Source: Myotis daubentonii
Lineage: Eukaryota; Chordata; Mammalia; Chiroptera; Vespertilionidae
Direction of reading: 5' to 3'
DNA length: 64,000 nucleotides
Assembly: GCF_963259705.1 (NCBI RefSeq)
Contig: NC_081849.1
Span: forward strand, 61,848,093-61,912,092
Positions 22,039 through 33,869 of the stretch are shown one piece after another. The notes under the pieces are model-generated. The model had not been told where the DNA came from, searched no databases, and saw nothing but the letters and a program-made list of their open reading frames with translations. Positions within the stretch are counted from its first letter, which is position 1; each line of letters starts with the position of its first letter. The position numbers and the translations under genes are program-made.

Positions 22039-22268
22039 GCCCAGCCGGTGTAGCTCAGTGATTGAGCATTGACCCATGAACCAGGAGGTGATGGCCCGAT
22101 TCTGGGTCAGGGCATATGCCCGGGTTGCAGGCTCCATTCCCAGTGTGGGACATGCAGGAGGCAGCCAATCAATGATTCTCTCTCATCGTTGATGTTTCTA
22201 TCTCTCTCTCCTTCTCCCTTCCCCTCTGAAATCAATATATTTGAAAATAAATAAACAAACAAATAAAT
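22039..22268 (+). mobile_element. VES SINE
   Basis: GCCCAGCCGGTGTAGCTCAG head; perfect 16-bp duplication AAAGTGGGTTATGGTT (22023-22038, 22269-22284). Confidence 0.96.
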
Positions 22269-22369
22269 AAAGTGGGTTATGGTTAGTGTACATAGCTGTA
22301 TGTATGCATAAATACACATAGAAAATTAAACAGCATAATTTTTATAATAAGGATATCTGATTCATTTTC

Positions 22370-22500
22370 ACTCTACTGTGAGCTCCTTGAGGATAAGAAC
22401 TATCTTATTGCCTCTCTATCTACAGCACTCAGCACAAAGCCTGGTACTCAAACTTTTGCTGAAGGAATTTATTATAGATGAACTGAATAAGAAATGAATA
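22370..22500 (+). mobile_element. L2 3' end fragment
   Basis: CTGTGAGCTCCTTGAGGATAAGAAC and CAGCACTCAGCACAAAGCC are classic L2 3' end landmarks. Confidence 0.65.
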
Positions 22501-23446
22501 CGGTCACTATTTACACACCAGCAGATTCTTTATAATTAGGTCACATCTCACTTCAGGTTATATAAGTAAATAGATTGTTTTAAAATTTAATAAAATAGTT
22601 TTGTTCAGCAGAGTGGTAAGTAAATGTGAACTATCTGGGAACCTTTCACCATTCTCAGGTGTTGGTGGAGGGGAGGAGTTTTACTGCAACTGTTTACATA
22701 AAGAGGAGATTAAGGCATTCTTCAATATTTCAAAAGCATGTAACAAAAGATCTCCAGACAACATTTCATTTCCCTTATTTGATCAAGAGTAACCTAATAT
22801 TGGAGGAATTTATATAAAAGGAAATAATAGTCAAATAAATAGCATATTTCTAATCCCCTGGATGGAAATGAACCTGAATTATATATGCAAAATACATTAT
22901 TTTATATATGCATACATATGTATGTCTAGCTATAAAATTTTAAATTGAGGGAATTGAAATATAAATCATAAGAAATTAGTGAAAAATAAAGATTATATTA
23001 TATATACTATTTAAACTAAAAATGGATCATTCATTTAAAATGTGAACTATCATTTTTAGTTTATGTGCCAATTAAGCCTCATGAGGTAAAATATTTTCTG
23101 TGAAACAGCCAAAGACAAAACAAACAAACAAAAACAGCTCTTTTTGGAAAAGCCAAGCTCTAGAAAATACCCTGGACCAAACTACTACTGGTAAAAATGA
23201 CAGGACAGGTCTCTTAAAAATTAATGCCATGAACTATTGCATTTTATCACAATTCTATTATTATTTCATTTTGTGAATATAGGAGAAGTTAATTTTGTTT
23301 ATACAAGGGGAGAAAATATAATTGCTGTATTTATGAACAGTGCTTTGAAAAACTTAAGATCTAAAAGACCCTAATGATTTAAATAGTGTTACAGCAAATC
23401 TTTATATTTTTCTGCACTATATCAGTTCAAAGGTACTGGCCTTCTT

Positions 23447-23877
23447 TTTCCTCCCCAATAACTGTTTTTTAATTCTTTTTTATATATATTTTTTTATTGA
23501 TTTCAGAGAGGAAGGGAGAGGGAGAGAGAGGTAGAAATATCAATGATGAAAGAGAATCATTGATTGGCTGCCTCCTGCATGCCTTCTACTGGGGATGGAG
23601 CCCGCAACCCAGGCATGTGCCCTTGACTGGAATCGAACCCGGGACCCTTCAATCTGCAGGCAGCTCCATCCCCACTGATTTTTAGAGAGAGGGAAAGACA
23701 GAGAGAAATATCGATGTAAGAGAAACACATGGATTGGTTGCCTCCTGCACGCACCTGACCAGGGCCCAGGCCAAGGAGGAGTTTGCAAACAAGGTACGAG
23801 CCCTTGACCGGAATCGAACTCGGGACCCTTGGGTCCACAGGCCAACACTCTATCCACTGAGCCAAACCAACTAGGGC
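23447..23877 (-). mobile_element. Composite (dimeric) VES SINE with extra 3' sequence
   Basis: A full head-containing unit (23661-23877) is fused to a headless unit (about 23492-23660). One 15-bp duplication GGTACTGGCCTTCTT (23432-23446, 23878-23892) flanks the whole. About 40 bp of non-SINE sequence (23447-23490) lies beyond the SINE tail but inside the duplication, as in a 3' transduction. Confidence 0.85.
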
Positions 23878-23974
23878 GGTACTGGCCTTCTTAAATACCA
23901 GTTAAGCTTTCACACTTTTCAGAAGGCAGAACTGGAGACAAAAAAGCAATTATTGGAAATTATGTTGGAAAATT

Positions 23975-24170
23975 AGTCTTGGTAAAATTTGAAAACAGAT
24001 GCTTCATAAGAAAGAATCATTTGGCAGATGGTTTTTTTTTTAAATGTAAGGATGTGATATGGGTTAGGTGGAGGAGAATTAATGAAGATGGACAGATGGG
24101 TGGAGAACCAATAAATAAAGCAACTCTGTTCAAAAACGTTACACATAAGACTGGATTTTGAGTTACACTG
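23975..24170 (+). repeat. Left arm of a 1.4-kb spaced inverted repeat
   Basis: The reverse complement of this stretch is repeated at 25520-25715: TTTATTTATTGGTTCTCCA, CATCTGTCCATCTTCATTAA and ACCATCTGCCAAA are shared in order. By eye about 85% identical. Family unknown. Confidence 0.8.
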
Positions 24171-24765
24171 AGATTCCAGTGATTACCAGAAAATTGAAAA
24201 AAATAGGAGTCTGGAAATCTGCTAGATAAATCTATATAAAGCATCAAGAATAATGATACAATCTGAAAGATAATATGGTACAAGTAAAACTTTGAAAAGC
24301 TAGAGGTTGAAATTCATGAAATCTTAAAGTAATGAAGTCCCAATCTAATTATTTTGTTGGTATATAAAGTGTACCGAAAAGGAGAGCCCAAAGCCAGAGT
24401 ATACACTGAATGGTTCTTCCAAAGGGGAAAAAAAATCACACAGAGCAAACTGAGTTGTCTTTGTACATCTGAGAGAATGCTGAGTGAGGTTATGGAGTTG
24501 GGAGTTCAGACTGTGACCATGGAACAGTGTAGAAAGTGCTAAAATCATCTTCACAGACTTCCCAGACTTAAAATTTTCTGATGAGAATAGTGAGACCCAA
24601 AGAAGTTATATGATTGGCCCAATATCATAAAACCACCCAGCAGAAGAATTATAATTAGATCAAAGTGCTTCTGACTTCTCAGACCAATATACTTTGTACC
24701 ACTTTACCCATCATGATGACTTTGGCCATATTAGCACATGGTTATTAAATTAAACAACCAACCCC

Positions 24766-24962
24766 CAGCCGGCATGGCTCAGTGGTTGAGTGTCAACCTA
24801 TGAACCAGGAAGTCATGATTTGATAGTCCTGGTCAGGGCACATGCCCGGGTTGCAGGCTTGATCCCCAGTGTGGAGTGTGCAAGAGGCAGCCAATGATTC
24901 TCTCTCATCATTCATGTTTCTCTCTCTTCCTCTCTGAAGTCAATAAAAATATTTCTTAAATT
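24766..24962 (+). mobile_element. VES SINE
   Basis: CCCCAGCCGGCATGGCTCAG head, CAATAAAAATATTTCTTAAA tail. Confidence 0.92.
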
Positions 24963-25002
24963 AAAAAACCCAGCAGAGGCCTTTTCTAAAAGTATATACT
25001 TA

Positions 25003-25186
25003 TCTATCTATAAATATAAAAGCCTAATATGCAAAGTGTCCCCTCAGGAGTTCGACTGACCTGGAGTTTGATCGCTTGCTATGATGTGCACTGACCACCA
25101 GGGGGTGTTGTGGAATGAAGGAAGGCCCCGGCCGGCAGCCGCTAGGGACCCTACCCAGGCACAAATTTTGTGCACTGGGCCTCTAG
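25003..25186 (+). mobile_element. Non-autonomous Helitron, first of a head-to-tail pair
   Basis: Head TCTATCTATAAATATAAAAGCC, tail hairpin and GTGCACTGGGCCTCTAG followed by T. A second Helitron begins 3 bases later. Confidence 0.85.
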
Positions 25187-25189
25187 TCC

Positions 25190-25497
25190 TCCTATCTAAT
25201 AACAGACAAACATGGTGATTGACCGAACTTTCGCTATGCCTCCCATTGGCTAATCAGCAAGATATGCAAATTAACCACCAACAAAGATGGCGGTTAATTT
25301 GCATACGTAGGCACAATGCGGAGCGAAGACTGAAGGTGGCTCCGGCCCGGAGCAGCAAAGACTGAAGGCGGCTCTGCCAGAGTGAAGGCCTGGGTCCCAG
25401 GTGCCGGAGGAAAACCAGTGCCGGAGGAAAACCAGTGCCGGCACCCAGGGGAAGGGAAGGCCTATTGCACAAATCTTTTCGTGCAACAGGCCTCTAG
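25190..25497 (+). mobile_element. Non-autonomous Helitron, second of the pair
   Basis: Head TCCTATCTAATAACAGAC and tail GTGCAACAGGCCTCTAG followed by T. Subterminal hairpin arms TATGCAAATTAACC / GGTTAATTTGCATA (about 25264-25306) are conserved. Confidence 0.87.
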
Positions 25498-25519
25498 TAT
25501 TTATATAAGTATATATCAC

Positions 25520-25715
25520 TCAAAAATCTAATCTCATGTGTAATGTTTTAAACAGAGTTTTTTTATTTATTGGTTCTCCATCCATCTGTCCATCTTCATT
25601 AATTCTCTTCCACCCAACCTATATCACACATCCTTACATTTTTAAAAAACCATCTGCCAAACAATACTTTAGTATGAAGCATGTCTTCAAATTTTGCCAA
25701 ATTTTAAACAAAAAT
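25520..25715 (-). repeat. Right arm of the inverted repeat
   Basis: Complement of 23975-24170. The small ORFs at 24017-24283 (minus) and 25536-25817 (plus) are counterparts of each other for this reason, sharing the FIGSPxICPSSLIL stretch. The homology begins about 20 bases after the Helitron tail at 25497. Confidence 0.8.
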
Positions 25716-26170
25716 GTAATTAACATCACAAATCATTTCCAAAGACAAGATACTCTAATTTTAAAAGTACTTAAGAGGTTTGTTCTAAAGCACTTTTTTG
25801 TGTTCTACTACCTCTAGTACACTACTGATTTTGCCTGATAACCTTAATTTCTTTATCCAACATAAAGAAAACCGAATTAAACACACATTAACATAATTCA
25901 AAATAATATTCAAATAATTTTCAGGAATCCATAGCAAATTAACCAAGGAATAGGAAATAATCTCATTAACTGGCTATAATACAGACTAGGCAATAATTTA
26001 AAACATTTGTTATACCAAATTGACTGAAAATTGGGTAATTTTAATCTTGCAGGATTAGGGGAAATTAAATTAAATTACTTTTTATTTCATGGGGCCCAGG
26101 ATTTCACTCCTCTCCTTCCCCTGAGTTAAATTTATAAAAATTCTAATAAAATATCACTACCCACATAATA

Positions 26171-26290
26171 CAGGGTCGGGCAAAAGAAAGTATAAAGTTG
26201 TATGTGGAACAGAGTTTATTCTTGTATTATTATTTATTAATTATTGTATTATTTTCCATACAAACAACTGTAAAAACTACTTTTACTCTG
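26171..26290. mobile_element. Mariner-type miniature element (120 bp)
   Basis: Left end CAGGGTCGGGCAAAAGAAAG and right end CTACTTTTACTCTG are imperfect inverted repeats (left arm ..AAAGTTGT, right arm ACAACTGT..), flanked by TA on both sides. The centre is AT-rich (TTATTATTTATTAATTATTG). No transposase. Confidence 0.7.
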
Positions 26291-26299
26291 TATATGTTA

Positions 26300-28560
26300 T
26301 ATTAACAAAATATTACTTAGTTTATTTATGTCCTAGATCATGGTATTAGAAAATAAGACCTGTGTGCTTGGTGTACTCATTGCTACTGGGGTGCCATTGC
26401 TTCTTTCGTGAAAAAAACTAGGAAATATATGTATACACATATGCATATACATACATATCTAAATATATCATATACATATTTAGATCCATGAATTCATACT
26501 GATTCTCCTAATTTCAATACAACACCTTAGGGTCCTAGGGTTCTTTCTTGCCTTTCCCCATTCCATGTTTCTAATTTCTTTCTCAGACACAGAGAAATCT
26601 AACTCCCATTATCCTCCATATTACTTATTTGCTCAAAGTAACCAACCTACCAATGTAACCACTCTGGTTGACTCTTCTACATGCCATCTCTATAACCCTC
26701 CCTCCAAAAAACCCATTTCCTCAAACACTCGGCACATTACTGCCCTTACTGCTATACTGCCCTCTTACCCTCCTCACTGCTACACTTCCCAGGGTATCTA
26801 TATAGTCAAGGCTGAAGGGAAGGGGAATAACAAATAGAGGTGAAGGGAAGGGACTCAGTCATTATTTTAAATTATATGCCTTAATAGTTGACTCCTCTCC
26901 TATACTCCATCTTTCAACATGATATCTTTCCATAACTCCCTTATTAAAGAATGGCTAATTGGCTATATTTGCTTTTGCAAATTTGACTTCACCATTAAAC
27001 ATAAGAATGCTCTAGAAGTGGTACTCAATTGTTAAACTTGACAATTTCCATCAAACTGCAAAAAAATAAAAATCATGATATAATGAACCATATTGAAACC
27101 TCTTGAAGCAGAAAAAAAGCTTAAAAACACCTTGAACACTTAATTCACAAAGACAACATATGCATCAAAAAAGCACATAAAATTTAGTCAATCTATTACA
27201 ATATGTAAAATTTATACAGTGCACTTTTATAATATTCTAATTTATTTTATAACTACTTAGGGGTTCCATAGAAGGATAGTCAATTCTTGACTATGAAAGG
27301 TGAAAAAATAAAAATCTGCTCAGCCATTCATTCATCAGGATGAGGTAACAACGACTGATAAGGCCAGCTGCAAATTTAATAGGAAATATTGTTTCTCTCA
27401 AGGACACACGGTAGCCGAAAAGTATCATAACAAACTCCTTTTTTGAGTGACTATTATGTTGTTACTCACTGAGAAATCTTATTGTCTAAAATCAGAAATA
27501 TCAAAAAAATTGCTGTTTAAACATTAATCAGTAAGAATGAAACATCCCACTTTTGCCTGGAGGAGCTACTTCACCTTGACACAGAGAAGCAGGCTCAATT
27601 TCCGACTTAGGTACAAAGGTTCAGAGGAGGGGTTTTTGAACACAACATTCCATATAAATGTTAACTTTGTAGTTTCCAAGACAACAGGACCCTGTGTCTA
27701 TTTCAAAGTTGAGACCAGATATTGACCCTATTTACACATAGCCTTGCGTTGTTTTAAGTCTGTCAGAATACAGCTTCATTTAAATTTCATCTGAACTCCA
27801 CCCTTCCTCTAAATCCTACAACAATTTTATCTTTTCCTTTGGCGAAATGCCTGCCTGGTACCTGTTATATAATCTCCCTCACTGAAACAAGCCAAGAAGT
27901 CTGACTTTGTCAGACTATATGTTTGTCCCTGAAGGTCTTGGGGTGGTAGGGCTGAATAAAAAAAGTGACAGTCGCAGCCCAAACTTTTCATTCCTGTTGT
28001 TCATGATCATGAAGCTCACATAATTATGTGTAACAATGAGACCCAGAAGACAAGGACAAGGTAATTAACTGGTTAAAGCAACACAATTTTAGCTATCATA
28101 GACACAAATCATGAAACAAGAAAACAGGCTTTATTTTCATCAACTAACCAAAAGTTATACACCCCTATATCATCACTGAGTTAGCCAACTAGCGAAAGAT
28201 CTACTGGTAGAAAATTGGGTGAATATCCTCTCATTTTTCCTCACTGTTGATCATGCCCACTCCCATTTAATGTGCTGGGAGTTTGACGGTGGTTGAAGAG
28301 AGTGACATCAACATCCAGACACTAACCATTCGTTGCAGTGTTGCCATCAAAGGAAAAAAACAAACTGTTTGAACCACTTTTAAGAAAAAAGGAATTGATC
28401 TAGAAAAGATTACTATGTGTAAATAATTTCCTATCAAGATTTGTTGGGACATACTTCTGCTTCCACAAATATTTAGCTTTTCAGTCATTAAAAAAAAAAA
28501 AAAAAGCCACTAGAATTTAAACCCCAGACAGAAGTTCTTTGGTATATAATTATTACATTA
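26300..28560. other. HYCC1 intron 2 (5'-most part), unassigned
   Basis: No recognisable element apart from simple pyrimidine-rich sequence at 26520-26800. An A-tract at 28490-28506 ends an unassigned stretch; no parent gene recognised. Confidence 0.5.
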
Positions 28561-28573
28561 AAACAAATTTTAC

Positions 28574-28652
28574 CTTAAACTCTGACAACCATTCCTCCAC
28601 AACCCCTTTCTCTGAAGTGAACATCTTTCCACATCTGTTCTAAATCTTCAAT
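28574..28652 (-). CDS. HYCC1: HYCC1 exon 2, first coding exon with start codon
   Basis: The acceptor is TTTTCAG at 28653-28659 and the donor is AAG|GTAAAA. The exon has 28 nt of 5' UTR, then ATG at 28624-28622 and 17 codons reading MFTSEKGVVEEWLSEFK; it ends in phase 0. The start has A at -3 (GGAAAGATGT). A second, out-of-frame ATG lies 10 nt upstream at 28634-28632 and opens a 19-codon ORF that overlaps the start and ends with TAA at 28577-28575. That arrangement could lower initiation at the true start. The protein match to the hyccin N-terminus is complete over these residues. Confidence 0.95.
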
Positions 28653-28659
28653 CTGAAAA

Positions 28660-30280
28660 TTAACATAGAAAATTGTTAAAATTTTAAGTACATTTTCTTT
28701 ATAGTCAGATTATTATAGATAGAAATGAACCTATAAAATTTAGTTATTTCCTATTAGTAAAAGTAAAGCAATTTCAAACAGAAATTACTGGGTTCATCTC
28801 AAAACCAATGTGCACAAACAAGCATTAAAATGCAAGAATTTTGACAAAAGTATAAGTGTCATAATATGATGATATTGGCTCTGCAATTTTCTTTCAGCTT
28901 TCATGAATGCCAGCTGCAAAACATACTGAACATTTTTTCCTAGTTTCAAGTGAATAATTTCAAATAGATGATGCATCGCAAGAAAATTGCAGAAAGTATT
29001 TTAAAACTGTGTATTTTCAAAAAGACATGCATTCAAAATTGACTTTATAGAAGGCATTAAAGTAATTGAATTTGCTTTATATTTCAGTTATTTATAAGGA
29101 TAACAGTCTATCTAGGCAAGCTACTTGGTTCCCTTAAAGCTTAATATTAATAAAACAAAAGTAAAAGTGGTAATATCCAAGATAATCACTGTATTCAACA
29201 CTAGTTATTCAGAAGATTGGAATTACTTAAGTATAAAAAGAAAAAAAAGGAAGCTTAGGAAATGAAAAACAAATTTATCTCCAGCAAAACTTGTCAGAGT
29301 ACAATGTAGGTATCTTCACCCACCCATCTATATGAGAGTAGACTTAGAAACTGTTTCTTGAGGAAAAATCTTAGCTCTACCTAAATTTCCTAACCTCCTA
29401 ATTCAGGTACAAAACCTGCATTAGGCTTCTTAATTTTCATCAGCATTATCAAGTAGTAGAAACTGAGACAGAATTGCCAGAAACTGAATCCTAATTCTAT
29501 TAGGGGACCCTTCAGTCTGCAGGCCGACACTCTATCCACTCAGCCAAACTGGATAGGGCAGAAGAAAATATTTGTAAAACTAATTTTCATTGGGCTTATC
29601 AATGTTTGGTTATTTGGTATGAGTACTTAAGGATTTTATTAATTCTGTATTTCTCTCTGTGTCTGGTGACTCTCCTTTTGTCTTGTCATATGTCCTGAAG
29701 AGCTTGGCCTTATGACCAGTGAGAATACTTTCTCTCTGGCTTCCACTTGCTTGTGTGCCTCCTGCTCTCTGTCCAGCCACGCTAAGCTCTCAGGGGAATT
29801 TTCTATGTATATCCATTTCCTCCCAGAGATGATAAAAACAGGGCCCCTCATTCTTGTTTTCCATTAGTTGGAGAATATATATGCATATGGCAGGCAGCCA
29901 AGTAGGATGTGGATTTGACCTTAGGAAATCTAAACACCCAATTCAAAAGGGAGGAAACATGATTCCCCATATTTTGGAATGGCTGTTTCTAACTCTGGGA
30001 GTCAACTTTAACTTGAGAGGGTTGCATCTTTTTGCACTCTCCTTTGGGGATGTCTCCTGCATCCAGAATATTGGTTTGAGTAGCTATTAAGATCCTACTC
30101 GTCAATAGACAAATCCTTTGAATTGGAAAACTTTCTAAATGAAAAAGAAAGGAAACCATTTTCAGAGAGTTCTCATATTGTTATACTGGCTAGTCATTAA
30201 GATTCCTTTAATAAGATGGAGGGAGAGAAATCAAAATAAACTCAGACACCTTCCTATTTGCCTTCAGACATTTGCAGATT
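28660..30280. other. HYCC1 intron 1 (3'-most part), mostly unassigned
   Basis: Contains only a VES head fragment (29501-29559). No gene or element otherwise supported. Confidence 0.5.
29501..29559 (-). mobile_element. VES SINE head fragment
   Basis: Only GGGGACCCTTCAGTCTGCAG to CCAAACTGGATAGGGC remains: the tRNA-like 5' end in reverse. The 3' part is absent. Confidence 0.85.
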
Positions 30281-30290
30281 AGAGAAAGCA

Positions 30291-30503
30291 AGACCAGCAG
30301 GCATGGCTCAGTGGCTGAGCATTGACCTATGAACCAAGAGGTCAAGGTTCGATTCCTGGTCAGGGCATATGCCGGTTTTGGGGCTTGATATAGTGTGGGG
30401 TGTGCAGGAGACAGCCAACCAATGATTCCTTCTCATCATTGATGTTTCTATTTCTCTCTCCCTCTCTACTGCTTCTGAAATTAATATATACATATTTACA
30501 GAA
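30291..30503 (+). mobile_element. VES SINE
   Basis: ACCAGCAGGCATGGCTCAGT head; B box AGGTTCGATTCCTGG; tail near 30490. Followed by a GGGA-rich purine stretch (30503-30550). Confidence 0.92.
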
Positions 30504-30939
30504 AGAAAGGGGGGAGGGAGGAAAGGAGAGAAGGGAGGAAGGGAGATGGGATATTGGAAATATAACCATTCTGCACTTATGAAGAGAAAAAAACAAAAGG
30601 CAAAATCTTATTAAAAGACAATTTATACATTTTTATGTCCTAAGAACTGAGCTTGGTAACTGTCAGGTTGGAAGCTCCAACGTATGGCCAGACAGAAATG
30701 TGGGCTAAACTCCATTTATGGCTACGGTCCTACCAAACTGCTGCCAGCTCTCAAGGAAATTATAACCCAAAATTACAATGATTATTATGAGTAATGTTCC
30801 AAATAGATTAGATCATTTAAAAGCAAGGGCTTCCAAATCAAATAAACAAAATGAGATACCTATATTTTAATATTGATAGAGGTAAAACAAGGAGAAATTT
30901 ATAGGACTCCTTGACATGAGAATTCCATGAACTATGGGA

Positions 30940-31310
30940 ACAAAAACCCATTGGTGAAGCCCTAACTCAGGCTACAATTAGGTTAAAAGAATATAGTAAT
31001 GTAAGGATTGATACAATTATGAAAACTGGAAGGTTTAAACAGGCTTTATGTTAAAAAGAGTTATGTCAACTTTATCTGAATGTTTTATGGAAAAGGATGT
31101 CTGGCAGGAAACAATTCATCTACCCAAAACCTGTTGATTAAGTTCTAATGGAGGCTATAGTTAAGATTTAATGGTTGATGGAGTTAAGATAAAAAATTAG
31201 AGGCAAGTTGTTATGTTTTGCACAGGCTTCATGTAAAGTAATTGCAACTCCTTTATCTGATTGTATTGTGGAAATAGACATTATCTCTCACCAGGAAACA
31301 TTCCCCTGCC
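30940..31310 (+). repeat. Two diverged tandem copies, about 185 bp each
   Basis: Paired landmarks are about 184 bp apart: AAACAGGCTTTATGTTAAAA (31036) with GCACAGGCTTCATGTAAAGT (31220), TTTATCTGAATGTTTTATGG with TTTATCTGATTGTATTGTGG, and CAGGAAACAATTC with CAGGAAACATTCC. Possibly part of an unrecognised LTR or retroviral internal repeat. Confidence 0.6.
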
Positions 31311-31562
31311 TGCCTGGGACATGAAGGCTGTCAGTTCTTTCTTTTGGCTATCAGAGGGAATGATCTGGAAGGTAATGACCTTTGCAGCCTCTTGAGTCCA
31401 TGCAATTGTTTAATACTGCCAGAAATATTTACCATTTATTCCAGCTGAAATTTGACAAGCTATTTGAAAAGATTTAATAACTATTTTTTAATCAGAAATT
31501 TGGCAAAATTGGAAGCTGAAGATTAAAGAGTGTGATAGGATTTTTTTAGAAATCATCCTCTC

Positions 31563-31794
31563 GCCGAAACCGGTTTGGCTCAGTGGATAGAGCGTCGGCT
31601 TGCGGACTGAAAGGTCCCAGGTTCGATTCCGGTCAAGGGCATGTACCTGGGTTGCGGGCACACCCCCAGTGGGAGATGTGCAGGAGGCAGCTGATCGATG
31701 TTTCTCTCTCATCGATGTTTCTAACTCTCTCTATCTCTCTCCCTTCCTCTCTGTAAAAAATCAATAAAATATATTAAAAAAAAAAAAAAAAAAA
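31563..31794 (+). mobile_element. VES SINE, young copy with long A-tail
   Basis: GCCGAAACCGGTTTGGCTCA head almost identical to the copy at 5129; 15-bp duplication AGAAATCATCCTCTC (31548-31562, 31795-31809). Confidence 0.97.
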
Positions 31795-31825
31795 AGAAAT
31801 CATCCTCTCTCCCCACCCCTCACAC

Positions 31826-32036
31826 TCCACAGGTTTAGCTTAGTTGGTTGAGCTTTGTCCCATATACCAGGAGTTTGCATGTCAGGGCACATGCCCAGGT
31901 TTCGAGCTATCCCCAGTGTGGGGCAAACAGGAGGCAGTGATCAATGTTTTTCTTTCATCCATGTTCCTATCTCTCTCTCTTCTCCCTTCTTCTCTCTGAA
32001 ATAAATTAAAAACAAAACATATTTTAAAAAATACAT
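31826..32036 (+). mobile_element. VES SINE, older copy
   Basis: CACTCCACAGGTTTAGCTTA head with mutations; TCTCTCTCT body; AAATTAAAAACAAAAC tail. Only 32 bp from the young copy. Confidence 0.8.
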
Positions 32037-32253
32037 CCTCCCCTATGCTAAATAAAACAACACAAAAACGATGTACCCAGAGGGAAAAAAGCTAATTAGG
32101 GATGAAGTGGCTTGGGAGGAAGGTCAAGCAGAGCAATTGTCCTTATCTTACAAAGGACACTGTGAAACCAGAGATGCAGCTTTAGAAGCAGTTCACAGCC
32201 CACCTATCTTTATCATCCTCAATTCCTAAGCCCAAAGAGGGGAAAAAAGAAAG

Positions 32254-32255
<2 letters not shown>

Positions 32256-32300
<45 letters not shown>
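32256..32300. repeat. (TG)n microsatellite
   Basis: About 22 uninterrupted TG units. Confidence 0.97.
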
Positions 32301-32301
<1 letters not shown>

Positions 32302-32655
32302 AGTACAAACATCTATAGAAGCACCTTGCTCAATATCTAGATATGGCTAGACATCTAGAAATCTTCTCTACTGCCTGTATTCTGAACTCAGAAACTGGGA
32401 TTATAGTCTTCTCCAATCATTAACTTTCATTTTTCTTATTGCCATCGAAATGCCTTTTATTAAATACCTGATTTGCTTCCACCATAGGACTAATTTTGGG
32501 AGCCCACCTGCATCACCACTTCCTGAAATGCATAACTGTTTAACTGATCTGACCTATACTTAGACAGACTGGTTTAATGAGATATGGAACAAACTCTATC
32601 GACCCAACTTCTGGAATGTGATACTTCTCTCAGGAAGCTTCAGAGGAGGGAACTG

Positions 32656-33045
32656 TTGGGGTTCAGAACAAGTCACCCCAAGATGTGTCTCTGTGGTATT
32701 CAGATTATTCTGAGCTAAAGACAACCGAGACCCTATGGGCTCATAAGAAACATCTGTCCCCCTCAACTCCTTTAACCAACTAGAAGAATTTTAGTTAGGG
32801 GTATTACCCATAATAAGAGATAATCAGAGACCACGTGTCTTGACCTATCTACCTGGCAGAGCAAACTACTAATTATTGAGCATCTCCTCTTCTTCTTGTC
32901 CTGTAATGACCTAACGCAGTACCTCATTGTTAGCTCAAAATGCCCTATATACACACCTCATTTTAACTTTCTGTCCCTGAACCTCTCCTCTATGTGGGGT
33001 CTCTGACTCTCTCCTACTCACATTCCGCCCACATTCAAGAAAAAA
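32656..33045 (+). mobile_element. Possible solo LTR
   Basis: Starts TGTTGGGGTTCAGAACAAGT; CCTATATACACACCTCA resembles a promoter, followed by a pyrimidine-rich U5-like GGGGTCTCTGACTCTCTCC. Ends and duplication are not clear. Confidence 0.35.
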
Positions 33046-33652
33046 GGGATAAGGAGGAGAGAGAATGCCTTCCACCTAAGGAGACTTCCTTCCCTGAGCT
33101 CTTGATAACTTCCATATATAGCTCATTGGCCAGAGTTCAGTATTAATGGCCACACACAGCATTATAGGAGGCTAAGCAAAATAAACTTTAACAGAGTGAC
33201 ACATAGCTAAAAATTTGGGTTCTGCTCCTGAGAAAGAAGTGAAAAACAAATAGTTGTGAACAATTAACAGTCTGTTCTACAAATGTCTTTTGTTATCTGA
33301 TAGGGGCTAGTTTATGTTACTATTATAAATGAGCTCTTCTCTTTTTTTTTTAAACTTTATGTTTTGTTCTTTGTAATTATAATTGCTAATTACAAGTATT
33401 TAGGAAAGCCATCCTTTTCCTATGTATTCTGAGTATTTCTACCAATCTTAGTGAATTAGTTATTCAGACTTCTAGTAATTCTTGTCTATTATCTTGAATG
33501 TTCAAGATAGACAATCAAGTTAATTATAAATAACTGCTCTGACAGTTAAATTTTTTATTCTACTTCAATATTAATCTCCAATTAATCTTACATATAAGAA
33601 TTTTGTCATTTGATTGTCATGACATATTTTACATTTCAAACATTTTAAACTT

Positions 33653-33869
33653 ACATGTTTGGCTCAGTGGATAGAGCGTCAGCCTGCCCACTGAAGGGTC
33701 CCAGGTTCGATTCCGGTCAAGGGCACATGCCCAGGTTGCGGGCTCGATCCCCAGTTGGGGGGCCTGCAAGAGGCAGCCAATCAATGATTCTCTCTCATCA
33801 TTGATGTTTCTCTCTCTCTCTCCCTCTCCCTTCCTCTCTGAAATTAATAAAAAAAATATTTTAAAAAAG
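33653..33869 (+). mobile_element. VES SINE, slightly 5' truncated
   Basis: Begins ATGTTTGGCTCAGTGGATAG without the GCCCTAACC start; ends TTAATAAAAAAAATATTTTA. Confidence 0.92.

Noticed and set aside
28000..28506. Possible processed pseudogene before the A-tract at 28490
   Set aside because: No parent transcript recognised, no polyadenylation signal near the tract and no target duplication found.
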